Shown: positions 1 to 13,132, counted from the first letter of the stretch. The stretch is 60,240 nucleotides of DNA from Intoshia linei (GCA_001642005.1 LWCA01000073.1:1-60240); one strand, 5' to 3'. Notes: generated by a model not told the origin, from the letters alone. Translations and numbers: made by a program.

Positions 1-109
1 ATAAAAATACATCTATAAGCAAATATACTTTTTGATCTTTAAAAAAGTGGACACTCTAATGTACAACACAATGGAAATTATAAATTAATAAGTTTTGGAA
101 CCACTTATT

Positions 110-238
110 TAATGGATTGATAATAGTCAATGGTAGCATTTTTCAGTTAGATTTTCTTAAATAATGTATTTTTGGATAGAATAAAAATTTTTCCTCGGTG
201 GAGCTAGATGTTGTTGTACGTACATAACAGTCAACTAG
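110..238 (+). mobile_element. Helitron-like repeat, 3' end fragment (copy A)
   Basis: The fragment ends with the family's terminal signature: a GGTGGAGCTAG block, a short hairpin around GTACGTAC, ATAACAG and then CTAG followed by T. The rest of the element is missing. See the full copy at 37875-39170. Confidence 0.6.
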
Positions 239-651
239 TTGTAAATAAAATTATGCATTAACATCAGTGTACTTTATCATAAGAGAAAATGTTTGAAATA
301 TGATCTGATTATTTCATTTATATTAATAATACATTACCCTAAAAATAAGTCACATAAAATAATTAAATATACCATATATTATTAATTATAATTTAATTTA
401 ATATTACCTCCTGTACCTATTTTCTTATTTGTCTGTTTTTTACAAATGTAGTCTTTTTATCATAAAAAAAGATTTCAAATAAAAAAATAATCATTGAAAA
501 ATACATTTATTTAAATTATCTTTATTGGAATAATAATTACAATATTTTACGCTAGTTCTTTCTACTATTGTATAAACAATATGAAGTGATATTCGTTGAA
601 ATGAAGATGAGCATATTAATGTAAATTATATGTAAAGTATAATACAATGTA

Positions 652-1581
652 CTAGGTTGACTGACACTTTATAAACATATTTCAGGTGAATTTTACTAAT
701 ATTGCAAAGGATTGTAATAAATATAAAAATGATAATAACAAAGTTGTAATACTTTTAGTTTCGTTGTGGTAGTTTTTATTTAAATTTTATGCAAAATGTT
801 TTGAAAATGAGAATTTAAAAATTGCGAAAGAATTAATTATATAGATTTTCACCCATATTTCTTTGTTGTAAATGTGTAGACGTTCAATGCACATTTTTTT
901 TGAAATTTTAAAATGAATATTTTTTGAATTTTTATTTTAATCGAAATATTTGAAAAATATTGGTTGATAATATATTAAAAATATTTTTAATTGGGAATGC
1001 GTAGATTTCTGGGGTTAAAATTTTATATTTATATCAACTGGAATAAACTCTATCAGAATAATTTTTTTTTTTTTAATTTTTGGAATGCTAATTATTTCAT
1101 ATTTTTAGTTTTAATAAAATATTTCGGAAAAAAATATATGAAAACTGAAATGCTTTTTTGACCATGAAGGCGTTATTTATTCAGATTGAAATTTTTTGTG
1201 TGTGTTAACAGGATACAACTGTACCATCTGTAAATTTTTGTAAATTCTAGGGCTGTTTTCATAAAAAAAAGGGTAATTTATGGTTTTGGCCCTGAAGATG
1301 TAATTTTTTTAAAATTAAATTATAATGTTTATGATTTTAAAATCCGTATCAGCGTATATATTTTTTTAAATCTTCCAACTCGTTTGATTTTTAAAAAAAA
1401 AGGACAATTGGGGTTTTTGACCCGTAAGGTGTGAGTTTGGGAGGTTGAAATTTATCTTTTTATAACCCGGAAAAAACTGTAATTGAAATATGGACTTTAT
1501 AAAATTTTAAAAAGTAGTTATTGAAATAAAGTGGAACACACACACAAACAAATATTGCGTAGCATATTATATAAGTAAGGA
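652..1581 (-). mobile_element. Helitron-like repeat, near-complete reverse copy (copy B)
   Basis: On the + strand it begins with CTAGGTTGACTG, the reverse complement of the family 3' end, and finishes with GCGTAGCATATTATATAAG, the reverse complement of the 5' end. The terminal hairpin has been deleted. Internal units of the form 'GGACAATTGGGGTTTTTGACC...TGAGTTTGGGAGGTTGAAA' recur in the other copies. No ORF. Confidence 0.65.
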
Positions 1582-2360
1582 CTACAATTTAACTTTTTAT
1601 AATACAATTTTTGCTACCTCTGTCCACCCTGTTGATAAATATTTTTTAATACATTTTCGTAATGTATTCTCACTGTAGATATTTTGGAAATTATAATAAG
1701 AATTGTTGAAGGTACTGTTTTCAGTATAATTTAAAAATAATTAATTATATATACAATGTTTAAATTAAACATAATGTAAGTATAAATATCAATTAGTGTA
1801 ATAATGGAATCCATAGGTTAAATCTTTTTATTTAAAATGTACAAAATTATGCTATGCACGATATTAAATGATATGTGCAATATGAGAATATAAATACTAA
1901 TGATTAATATTGATCTCATTTTGAATAAGGTCATGACACAATATTAGTAGAATAAAATGAAATAAAAATTTATTAAATTAAATTTTGGCCAAGATGGTAA
2001 ATAAACTATAGAAAAAATAGGTCATAAATTTTGGTAATTATGTGTATCACATGAGAATTATCAAATTGGTTTAAACTTAATAATATAATATTGATTTTTA
2101 AATTTTTATTGTAAAAGACATACTTTTCTATATATTTTTTTTCAATTTTTCCATATAATCTTGATTACTTTTAATTATACTAAAATTAAATTATGGTAAA
2201 TAATCAACACAAGCACATCCCAAAATATGTCAAGCATTGAATACATTCTCATAATAAATTAAATAACGCATATAGCTACAATTACAATATAATTGCAAGT
2301 ATGCATTGAAACGCAAAAGTATCTTTAACATAATTGAATATATTAAATTTTTCATTTCTC

Positions 2361-5300
2361 ATGACGAAGGAACAAGTATATACTGAAAGAGTTCCAGGTA
2401 TCGGTGAACATTTGAATAAAATAATGGCTAAAACATCTTCTACAGAAAGTCAAACAACTTTTTCATCTGGTAAAAACGATTTAAATACAAATTCTAGCCA
2501 ATTTACTGTACTAATGAATGAAACAAAGGCTACTGTCGAATTTACACGTTTGATTAAAGATGAAAAATTATGTTCTAATGAAGAAAATGTGGATCAAATT
2601 AATCATCATAGTACGCAAAAATATTCCGATAGCAGTATGAAAAGTTTCAAAATTGCTCATTCTCAAAATCAAACTGATAAATTTCATAAAAATAATTTTA
2701 AATCTCATCAAAATTTTAAAGAAAATAAAAAAAAAACTTTTGATTCAGAAATTACTTTAAGTAGTATGGGACTCGTTTTTGCTTGTTTTTATATTCATGT
2801 CTCAATGGATGGTATGGCTTACAGTTTTTCAGTTATTATGCCACGTTTATCAGCTTATTATGATACTAAACTTTCATTATTATCATTGATGGGCTCATTT
2901 CAATATTCCATAATTTTCTTTACAGGTATTTTTATCATCATTTATTTATTCATTTACACCTTATTTTAATTTAAATTTTCAATTAATTTTAGGTCCATTT
3001 TCCAGTGCTCTTATTAAAAAGTTTGGCTGTAAAAATGTAGCATATGCCGGCTCAATGTATTTTTATTTTTATTTGACTATATCATTTACCATTTAGAATA
3101 TCTAGTACAGTTCTGCTTTCATCCTATTTCATAACCTCTTTTGAACTACTATTTCTTGCATATACTATAATTGGTACATTAATAATAATCATAATAATAC
3201 ATAGTAATTCATATAGATATCTTTTTACATTATCTTTGATTGGAAGGTCGAAAATTTTTCTCAGGGTCAAGTTAATAAATAATGTATAACATTTTTTATA
3301 TCCCAATAATAATAATAATACCCAATGGGTATTATACATACAAAATACATATAATTCATTCACTGAATTATATTTTAAAATAGAGGAAACCATTATTTAA
3401 CATGTTAATAAATCATAGATATATAAACTAACAATTATTAAGTACACATCAAAAATATTATCAAAAATATATATCATAAATAATAGAAGGGAATCTAATC
3501 CATTGATACCAATATCATGAAATTTGTGACTGTCTTTATCACGTAGATTTAAAAATTTAAAAATTTAAAAACAGTTAAAAAATTGCATCATTTACTCATT
3601 GCCCTTACATCAGTAAATACAAATTAAAGAAAAGGTACCAGCTTATAAACATTGTTTTGAAAAAATTCAAAATAAATCTCCTCATCCTACTATATACGTA
3701 GTGTCTTAATGTTTAAACAATGAAAGATCATTTTTTTTTAAATTAAAAAAATTGTGCCCCTAGAAAATTGGTCGCCAAATTTCTCCAAAATAATAAATCT
3801 ATGATATTTCTATCCATATCTCTTTATTGGAAATGTGTAGACCAGAGGTGGTGAAGCATTTAATGTTTGAACGCCGCACTAACGTTCCAAAAAAATTTAA
3901 TAAGGGCGCACCCTTATAAATAAAATGTAATCAAATACAGCATTCCTTCTCATGTTTGACCTCAAGGGAAATAATTTTATTAGAGGTGAATACGAAAATT
4001 TTAGATGATTGAGATGAATGATACCAATATTTTTTTAATAAATCGTATTTTACCAAACTTTTAGATCAAAAATCTCTCTATCTGATCCCAAAAGAAAACA
4101 CCTAATTTTACTAACCCTTAACGAAAAAAACCGCTTTTAACAATATTTTTATGAAAAATCCCATTTTACCAAATATTAATATTTTTAAAATAATTCAAAT
4201 TATTCAGAAGGTCGCAACAAATCTTCAATAAGGCCATACTTTCTCCGCCTCCGGTGTAGACGTTAAATAGACTTTTTTTTAAATTGTAAAATTAATATTT
4301 ACATTGTTAATCCAAACATTTGAAAAATATGGGTTGATAATATATTAAAAATTATTTTTCACCGGGAATGCGAGGATTTATGGGGTAAAATTTTGTGTTT
4401 ATATCAACTGGAATAATCTGTATCAGATAAATCTTTTTTTAATTGTAGGTAGATATTGTGATTTCCCGGAAAATGACAAAAGTCGAGAACCGGGAAATTA
4501 AAAATTAAATTTTCCGAATCCCGGGAATTTGCCGCAAAAACTAAAAAAGTTTTTTATTTATATATAATATAGAAGCATTAAAAATTTTAGAAACCTTAAT
4601 TAATTTTAGAAACAAAAAGAAATTTAATTAATGAAATAACACGAATCTAGATTGAAATTTACAAATTTAATTAGAAAAAAAATTGATTTATTTTATATTA
4701 TTGTAAAAGTGTTTCAAAACATACCTAATATTGATAGATTCGTAATTTAAACGCGTTCTACGTTTTGTAACAAAANGCAGTAGAGAAATTTCTTTTATTT
4801 TGTGTTGACGTAGGTTCAACGGACATAATGAGCTTCCTTTAATTTTAACAATCTTGATGATAGCGTTCCAGTTCGTAACAACTCACATATTTTTCAAAAT
4901 AATATTGGAAAAAGAGAATAATTCCCTTAAGCATTAGTAATTTGTGGTTGGAATATGAGGTTTTTAAAAAAAGTATTAGAAAAAGGATATTTTTCTATTA
5001 AGGCTGGAAAATTAGATTTTTTATTTGTGGTTTGATGAAGTGTTATTATGAAGATAAAATATTTCGGAAAAAAAATATACGAATACTAAAATGCTTTTTT
5101 GATCGTGAAGTCATCACTTATTCGGATTGAAATTTTTTGGTGTGTGTGTTAACAGGATACAACTGTACCACCTGAAATTTTTTTAAATTCTAGGACTGTA
5201 TTCATTAAAAAAGGTTCATTTGGGGTTTTGGTCATAAAGATGTAAGTTTAGGAGGTTGAAATTTATATTATATGTCCCGGAAAAAACTGTAATTGTCCTG

Positions 5301-8300
5301 TTTTTTAAAAATTGAAATGTGGACTTTATAAAATTCTAAGACTGGTAGTTATTTCAATAAAGTCACATTCAAATATTGCGTAGCATATTATATAAGTAAG
5401 GAAAGGATTATATAAGTAAATGATATAAATTTACATTTTGTTAAAATAACACTAGTAAATTGTATCATTTCCCAATCCTTTTGAAGACTTGATCAAATAT
5501 TACTTTTTGAGTAAAATAATTTATTTTACAATTTTTCGCCATTTTTTGTACATTTTTCGGAAAAATTTCTAAAATATTACACCTTAAAACAATTGCAACG
5601 TTTAAAAACTGTTTCTATTCGCTTAGACAGGAAAACACTGAATTTTCATCATAATAGTCTAATTCCTAATATATTTGTACTTGAAAAACTCCAATTTAAT
5701 AAAAATCAAGTTTTACTTCTTAAAAATTTTAAAGATTATTATTTCTTAATTTTCAAAAAAGGGGTCATTTGAATTTTTGCCCATGATGCAAATTTTTGAG
5801 TTTCAATTACACCTAATTTCTCTATCAGAAAAGATGGAGCGAGAGATCATTTTAAAAAAAGGATAATTGGGGTTTTTGACCATAGAGGTCTAAGTTTCTG
5901 AAAAAGAAATTATCGATAAAAATCTAATCAAAACTGTTTTAGAAAATGATTTTTTTTAAACTTTACGTCTCTTACTTTATTAAATTAAGGTTAACAAACA
6001 GACATTAATTTTCAGTTAAATTAAATTGTACTTAACATAAGTAAAAATATTTTAAAATTATATCATGTTATCAACCCCTTGGTACATTTGTATCAATATT
6101 ATTGACACAACAATGATTGACATTTTTAATATTGTTAATAATTTAGGTATGGGACTTGGATTAGTATACTTTGCAACGATAATTGCCGTTACACTACATT
6201 TTTTTAAATGGCGTGCTCTAATGACGGGTTTAGCAGTTTGTGGAGCTGGAGTAGGAAATTTCATTATGCCGCCAATAGTGACAGCAGTATTGGCTTTAGC
6301 TGATAAAAACGGACAAGTTGGTAGCAATGTAAAATATATCCATTTAATGTACGGGTGTATTAATTTGATAACATATGTATCAAATTATTTTATAAAAAAT
6401 ATTTCAACATCTTCTGTTTCCTCCATCAAATCGAATGAAACATTGTTAGAATCGGAAGTTTTTGAAATGAAAGATACAAATAACCATCAAATCAATACAG
6501 TTGATTCGTCGTTGATCAACCAAAACGACTCATCTTGTGAATCCGACTATGAAACTCTTTCTTCAATACAAGAAACGAATATACGTACACGAACTCAATC
6601 GGAACGTATTCCTAAGTTTGGTTATCATGATATACACATGTCGGTTAAAAAAATTGATAAAATACACAATAAACCTAAAAATTCCACTCCATCTACAGCA
6701 ATTTCAATTGATAATAAAATAAAACAGGATAATGTACATACGGATTTTATTAGACGAAAAGATAAAAGACATTATATTTCTCCACTTTACACGAGTCTCT
6801 TATCAAAAATTGGTCAATCTATAACTTCAATAAATAAACATAAAAAAAACCATCAAAGTTATAAAGTTGAATCTGACAGAGATACAAATGATATGGATAA
6901 CAACATCTTCAAGCTCAAATCATATCTTTCTATCGATGACAGACCCGATATTTTTTACAGTGGAAGCATGTACCATCTTTCCAATGTTAATAATTCACGA
7001 ACTCATATAATACCTTTTAAAAGTGATAGAGTTGATCATGCTACAGAAAAAGAACATTTAGTAGATAAGGATTCAGATATACCTGAGGTTTCAATTGTTT
7101 CATATGAAAAAGATGAAATTATACCAGAATTTGAAAAAAAAAGTCGGCTTCAAAGTGTTACACATTTCCTACTTGATATTTTCCAATTACATTTATTACG
7201 ATACCCCATTCTTATCGTATTACTCATTTCTAATGCATGTTTTATGTTAGGTATATTCACACCCTTTTATTTTCTTGTTTCAATGTGCACTGATCTAGGA
7301 TATTCGCTAAATAAATCCATGATATTGATTTCCATAATTGGTAATAATATAATTTTTTAGTAACGTATATTTTTGATACAAAGAGGTTATAAAATAAAAA
7401 ATCAAAAAATTTAATTATTATCGCCAGTTCAGCAGTCTGCCATATAGTTACATTATTTCTATATAACGCAATTCATTGCATCCCATTATTCGTAAATCCT
7501 AATTTTTTTTAAATTTTTTTGAAAAAATAAAAATTATCATAATTGAAAAATAGGGGGGACCAAGGCATGAAAATATTTTTTTGATTTATTTTTAAAAATG
7601 GTTGGCGAATAGTGTAAACTGGTCAACAACGCAGATTTTGTATGAAAATCAAAATAACTACAGTTATTTTTATACGAATGACAGACTCCATGTAATTAGT
7701 GTTATTATATTAACATATATAGTCAACTAAATTAGTAGATAGTGATACAATATTAAATTTAATTATAATTTAAGGTGGAACTAACATAATAAGCCGTCTT
7801 TTTGCTGGATTTATAACATCGAAATTGCCAAAATGTTCCTTGTTATTTCACAATGTTAGCATGATAGTAATGGGACTAACCACATTAATCCTTCCATTTA
7901 TAGCAAATTATTACACAATGGTACTATATTCAATAGTATTCGGTGTTTGTTTTGGTATAAATAAATTGTAATAATAATTAATTGTATTTTAGCAACAATA
8001 ATAACTTTAACATCAATAATTATGACCGATTTATTAGGAGTGGAAGTACTGACTAGCGCATTTGGTATATTATTTTTTGTGCGTGGAGTTACACTCATGA
8101 TAGGAACACCAATTGGAGGTAAATTTAAAAATTATTACATCAAGGACTTTCAAACTGGAAAGCAGTCGCATAGTTCCTCTATTCAAATATATTACTCCGT
8201 TATATTGTATACAGTATACGGGTAGCGTGTAAAATTAATAAAATTTGATAATTTTAAAAGTAGAGTTACCCAAATGTGCAAATCTCGGACCCTACATTAT

Positions 8301-11300
8301 TTAATATTGTAATATTATTATATTGAAAAAATTGTGTAGATTTCAATAATAGTCAATTGAACCTTGTTATTCATAAAATTTATTTTTTTTATGATTTTTT
8401 ATAAAGTTAATTTTTAAGCTGTAGACTTTTTGAAGTGTGCTAAACATACGTCAAGTGCGTATTTTTAATACGAAAACACATATTTGGCCATTACTGCCCA
8501 TAGAAATGACTAATTTTTAATTCTATGGTAAATTTAACATTTATATGGATCAACATTAATTTAATAAAATAAATTGTATTAAAATTTATTATGAATAAAT
8601 CCACCGTCCATTCTCTAGAGCGACATTCGTTGGAGCGATACATCTTAGAGCAGCGGTTCCCAACATACTTCACAGTTGGTACCCCAAACTGAAAAAAAAT
8701 AATTTCGTACATCATAAATAATTTAAATTTAATGTAATTATAACATCATATGAATTCAAAAAATTGTATTAACAAATTTAAAATTATTAAAACTCTGACC
8801 AAACCAAGACCAAAAATAGATATCTGAAAAATTGTTAATGATTGAACTATCAGAATCGTGACGTACATATATTTAATATGCAATCTTAAAATCACAGATA
8901 CTATCAAATAGACGTAAATACATAAGGAACTCAGTAATGTATATTATTACAAATTAACTTTTATTTTCAATTTTTTGGGGAATTTAAAAAATATGTATAA
9001 TTTATGAGTCATAGTATCAGACGATCTGGTACCCCATAGGGCATGGGTTCTTAACCTTTTTCGATTTTTCACCGTTTACAGCGACACATTAAGCGGACCA
9101 CTTTACTATAAAAAAAAAGCCGACAATAGACCAACTGTGAAAAACAGACCACTTTTTTCAAAATTTCAAGATTTTCATTACTCTTACGTTTTTTCTATAT
9201 AAATGACGTGTGTATAATATACACTGTATATGTGACTATACAAGAAATAAACATTTAATAATAAAATTTAATAAGAAGCGGACCATGTTTTGAAAAATTT
9301 GAAATTTCATTAAAACAAAAGAAATTGCTGGAGGCGATTCGGATAGAAAAATTACTAAAAAATCGATACATACAATGATTTAAAACTTACCACCGAATGA
9401 ATCTGATATTACAAATGAAATTCATAATATTAAAGAAATTTAAAAAACAATTTTTATTATCAATGGGAAAATTTTTAAATCAATGAATACATTTTAAAAT
9501 TTAAGAAAGGTTAAATTATCCCGTTACTTAATTTTTACAGAAAATGTGTAAAATAATGTGAGTTAAAAACTGTTTCGTATTTGAATCTCCATTATAATTA
9601 TAAAAATAAGTTTAAAATTAAAAAATCAACATGGACCAGTTGCTAAAAGTGGTCCGCTTAATGTGTTGCTCGTAGCGATTTGCTACTGTATGTAAAAAAC
9701 ATAAAAATATTTAATATTTAAAAATGTTAAATTAATAAACAAAATTTGACATTAATTTATTAATAATTTAATTTTCGAAACTTGCTTTAAAAATAGTTTA
9801 AAAAATATTTCTGTAAAATGATTTTTATTCAAAATTTTTCTGGTACCCAAAAAACTAGTGTGGCACAACTCGTTTAAGAACATGCCCTAGGGCAGTGGTT
9901 GACAAACTACGGCCCGCGAGATCATGCTTCATACTTATGTTTACATTTAAATTTTGAAATTGATTGTTTACATTGTATAATTTTACAACATGTCACATTA
10001 AATGTTAATTATCTAAATTTAATGATATAAAAATTACATTTTTTGGTTCGTTTTATCAGTAGTTGAACAAAAAAAATATTTTTATTATTTACCAATAATA
10101 GGCTAATTTTTGTTCAAATTTGATCAAATTTTCTTTTATTGTTTGCATAGATATAATTATAAATACGTACAATTTTGAAACTTTATAAACACAATTAATA
10201 ATTAAAATGCACTCCAAAAATAAAAATTGTTAATTATTCAAATGGAATTTGGACACTTTAATATTTAAAAAAAGCAATCAAATTTACAAGCTAAAATAGA
10301 ATTTCATCAATTTAAATTGTTCCATGTGTATTCACGAAATTTGTTCGGCCCGCGACATAATTATACGTGTGCAATGCGGCCCGCATATCAATAAGTTTGC
10401 CCACCACTGCCCTAGGGGTACCAAACCCATTTGGTAATTGCTGTCTTAAAGCGATATAATCATCGATTTTACTAATTTATCATATTATTGATTTTTTCAC
10501 GAAATTTTAGTGAGTTTCTTTATTCATATTTATTTATTACTATCTTATATCATAATTTTGGGACCTAAATTTTGTAGGGTTTTTAAGGGAATATTTTTTT
10601 CTATATTATAATAAGATTTAAGGGAAGTTTTAGTTTTCCAAATTTTTATAAATTTTGAAATAATTTTGATTCCAAGATTTGGTAGGGTTGAGGGGACATT
10701 TTTTCATCCAATTTTTAAAGATGTTCAAGATAATTTTAGCACCAAAATTCTGTAGGTTTTTAAGGGAAGTATTTTTTTACCCATTTTTTAAAAAATTTGA
10801 AGATAATTTTGATCCCAAGATTTGGTAGGATTAAGGGAACATTTTTTTCACCCAATTTTTAAAAATTTTGGTCCCAAGATTTGGTAGGGGTGTTCCTTCA
10901 AAATTTTAATCATTGTCATTAAAGAAACCACAAAAATATTTTCAAAAAACAAAATCAATTATGTCATTATAAGCTGTATCACTCTAACAATACGTCGCTC
11001 AAATGAATGTTCGCCAATAAATCAATTTTACCAAATTATACCAAAAACACTTGAAAAAATACTCATCCAATTTTATGAAATACAGGGAAAATTATAATTT
11101 TTTCGAGCCCGGGAGAAATTAAACATATTATAGTCAATGACCAACCTGGGTCAGTGTGGGGCCCGTTCGTGAAGCGTTTGAATAATTCTTTTGAATATGA
11201 GTATATTAACACTATGCCTGTTATAAACTTCATATTCAGTATTTGGAAAATATAGAAATGCTAACAAGTTGCAAAAGTTACCACCCGTATAGTGTTAAAA

Positions 11301-11538
11301 GTTATTATCGCTAAATTACGAAATTATTTAAAAGTAAAATTAAATTTTGTTATTTTCAATTTTAGGATACATATATGAAACAACAAAATCATTCATTGGA
11401 CCATTTGTATTATCAGGAGTGTTAATATCGATTGCTGGATTAATATCATTAAGCTTACATAATCAAAGATTTATAAATCTACACATACACATTGTAGATA
11501 AATATTCAAAAGATAAAAATGAAATTTATATTCATTAA
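2361..11538 (+). CDS. Monocarboxylate transporter-like MFS carrier (SLC16-type), 7 exons
   Basis: Predicted plasma-membrane carrier of the major facilitator superfamily. Exons are 2361-2925, 2993-3056, 3097-3173, 6147-7340, 7775-7954, 7993-8118 and 11366-11538; phases agree and the sum is 792 codons plus stop. Residues 1-130 are a polar cytosolic tail. The first membrane segments follow at about 134-195, with the SLC16-like run MDGMAYSFSVIMPRLSAYY and then GPFSSALIKKFGCKNV. Exon 4 begins with GMGLGLVYFATII and ends the N-half bundle at about residue 317. A hydrophilic loop of roughly 255 residues separates the two six-helix halves, longer than is usual in the family. The C-half includes GTNIISRLFAG and GVTLMIGTPIGGYIYETT. 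Introns 3 (2.97 kb) and 6 (3.25 kb) are filled with transposons while the others are 38-434 bp. I chose the ATG at 2361 as the first in-frame ATG. Substrate cannot be told. Family call is good; SLC16 subgroup is open. Confidence 0.82.
3795..5403 (-). mobile_element. Helitron-like repeat in MFS intron 3 (copy C), interrupted
   Basis: Family blocks in order: CCATATCTCTTTATTGG, TGATAATATATTAAAAAT, CACCGGGAATGCG, ATCAACTGGAATAA, GTGTGTGTTAACAGGATAC. The copy ends with GCGTAGCATATTATATAAG near 5380-5400. It is split by a hAT MITE at 3843-4253. A second, unclassified insert at about 4450-5050 contains CCCGGGAATTTGCCGC and one undetermined base at 4776. Confidence 0.6.
3843..4253. mobile_element. 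hAT-type MITE, 411 bp, nested in the Helitron-like repeat
   Basis: The left end CAGAGGTGGTGAAG matches the reverse complement of the right end, CGGAGGCGGAGAAAG, at most positions. Both sides are flanked by GTGTAGAC (3835-3842 and 4254-4261), a perfect 8-bp target duplication as expected for hAT elements. No transposase; non-autonomous. Confidence 0.8.
9079..9676. repeat. Inverted-repeat element with 20-bp ends
   Basis: ACACATTAAGCGGACCACTTT near 9084 is mirrored by AAGTGGTCCGCTTAATGTGT near 9648. About 560 bp of AT-rich, non-coding DNA lies between. I could not define target-site duplications, so the family is open. Confidence 0.5.
9893..10409. mobile_element. hAT MITE, 517 bp, innermost of the nest
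   Basis: The ends are CAGTGGTTGACAAACTACGG and the reverse complement of CAGTGGTGGGCAAACTTATT, with CGGCCCGCGAG / CGGCCCGCATAT just inside. CCCTAGGG flanks both sides (9885-9892 and 10410-10417), a perfect 8-bp target duplication. No ORF. Confidence 0.85.
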
Positions 11539-11559
11539 TAAAATTTTATTTTCCAAAAA

Positions 11560-12713
11560 TTAATATCTAGGTTTTTTTGTTGGTTTAACGAATATTAATT
11601 TACGAGTTTGTAAAACGGACCATTTAAGTTTCATTATGTAAAAAACCATTGGCAATATCAAAGGAGTAACAAGTAAAAATTTTAAACCCATTCTATTTCG
11701 ATCTTCGTGTCTTCTATTACCAAGATATGATAAAAATGTGACAACGTCTTTAGCTAATTGACTTTTGGAAGGAACGGTACCTAATTAAATTTAAAATGAT
11801 AAAAAACCTGAAAATACCATCATCATATTCTATACGACTATCACTTAAAGGAGGTTCCATAGATAATTTTCCTCCAACAAAATAAGGATTGTAATACATG
11901 CCTTCGTCGACTTCTTCACCTGGAGGAGGATCGCAATAACCAGTCAACAAAGAAAATACATAATCCTTAAAATGTAAAAATTAAATTATAAAAAAATAAA
12001 TACTTCTCCACCCTCTCTAGCTAAAACAATATGAGATAAATCCGGAGGTAAAGCTCCATTGTTGGCTGCTTTAGCAGCATTGTCATTTGCATATGGCAAT
12101 GGTAAAGCATCAAATAATTTGCCAGGTCTAGTAAACATGTTTCCCTTATTGTCAGGCCCATCAGTTACAATAGCCTAATAAAATTGCAAAAAATAAAAAT
12201 TGACACTCACTTCTGCAGCAATATCTTTGGCTTCTTCGGAGGTGCAAAATGTTTCGTTTAAATGACGGAAGCAATAATCTTTAACAGAATGACAAGACGC
12301 ACAAACCTGTTGATAAACTTGAAATCCACGACGTACACTAAAATATCAAATAAATTACATTTGAAGTAATACTAAACAACATCATAAATAGTTACATTTA
12401 ATTAAAAAATCAATAATTAACTAATCACCTTTGTTTATCATGAACATGTAAAAAACCTTTAAAAAACCAAGGTTGTTTTGGAGGGTGAAGAATCAATTCA
12501 TAAGCATTTAATGATATTGTTGACACTCCAACAAAACCAAAACCGAATAAAACACAAAAAAGTTTCTAAATAAAAATTAATTATTTTTATTAATTATCAT
12601 CTTTAATAAATTTTATATTTACATGTTAATATCATAAATATTTTCATTTTAAATAAATATACCTTTTTAGAACTAAAATTATTAAATTTTGATAAGGTCT
12701 TTTTTATATTCAT
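11560..12713 (-). CDS. CYC1: Cytochrome c1, heme protein of respiratory complex III
   Basis: Electron carrier of the mitochondrial bc1 complex, passing electrons from the Rieske protein to cytochrome c. Exons on the minus strand: 12713-12663, 12565-12429, 12337-12211, 12174-12004, 11965-11818 and 11780-11560, giving 284 codons plus stop. A basic N-terminus rich in N, K and S ([17 protein letters not shown]) and a following hydrophobic stretch suit a bipartite presequence. [11 protein letters not shown] and [15 protein letters not shown] carry the single heme-binding CxxCH at about residues 75-79. [30 protein letters not shown] and [14 protein letters not shown] are family hallmarks. The methionine in KLSMEPPL sits where the axial heme ligand lies in the bovine protein. 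The C-terminal [20 protein letters not shown] is the membrane anchor, followed by [10 protein letters not shown]. All key residues are present. The gene converges on the MFS gene with 21 bp between stop codons. Confidence 0.95.
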
Positions 12714-13132
12714 GGCTATTACACTAGTCTTGGAGAAATATACAATATATTACCTCGTCTTTAATGTACAAATAACTTTATCAAAATGTTTATTTGCAAT
12801 ATTACTATCTCAATAATATATTGCCGAACATCAAAATTTTAAATTTGTAGTAGAGATTTGTATTAAATTTTAAGACTATGTAATGAAATTAAATGAATAA
12901 AATTACAATTTAACGTAATTAAAAATAAAAATGTCTACATTGTAGACTCTACATATGGCCCATGTGGGATACATCTTTAGATAAAAAACCATGAATCCGC
13001 CAAGGTTAAAAAAAGTTTTTAAATTTACAGTTTAAGTTAAACTTATCATGAATACATTTGATGATAATTTTATTTTGATAAAAATTAATATTAAAATATA
13101 CATTTATTTTACTTTACAAACTTTTTATATTG

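Larger units (their letters stand above)
1..2360. other. Intergenic region upstream of the MFS carrier gene
   Basis: AT-rich DNA with no coding exon that I can support. It holds two pieces of the dispersed Helitron-like repeat: a 3' end at about 110-238 and a reverse copy at about 652-1581. Positions 1600-2360 show nothing recognisable. Any promoter of the carrier gene should lie at the right edge, but I see no diagnostic box. Confidence 0.6.
8651..10443. mobile_element. hAT-like element interrupting the long-TIR element
   Basis: It starts with CAGCGGTTCCCAAC and ends with the reverse complement of CAGCAATTACCAAATG. The flanks are TCTTAGAG (8643-8650) and TCTTAAAG (10444-10451), a 7/8 target duplication. 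Joining the flanks restores the surrounding repeat. It contains a smaller inverted-repeat element and another hAT MITE. Confidence 0.65.
8615..11015. mobile_element. Long-terminal-inverted-repeat element in MFS intron 6 (outermost of a nest)
   Basis: The left arm GCGACATTCGTTGGAGCGA (from about 8620) corresponds to the reverse complement of the right arm (about 10979-11012), read as GGCGAACATTCATTTGAGCGA. The interior right of the nested insert (about 10480-10920) holds about four tandem units of 90-100 bp with the core CCAAGATTTGGTAGGGTT. A related copy lies at about 21650-22275. Superfamily unknown; no ORF. Confidence 0.55.

Noticed and set aside
3124-3393. 89-codon minus-strand ORF with hydrophobic stretches
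   Set aside because: It overlaps exon 3 of the MFS gene on the other strand and has no family resemblance; an AT-rich shadow.
6058-6327. 89-codon minus-strand ORF
   Set aside because: Antisense of MFS exon 4; composition follows from the coding strand.
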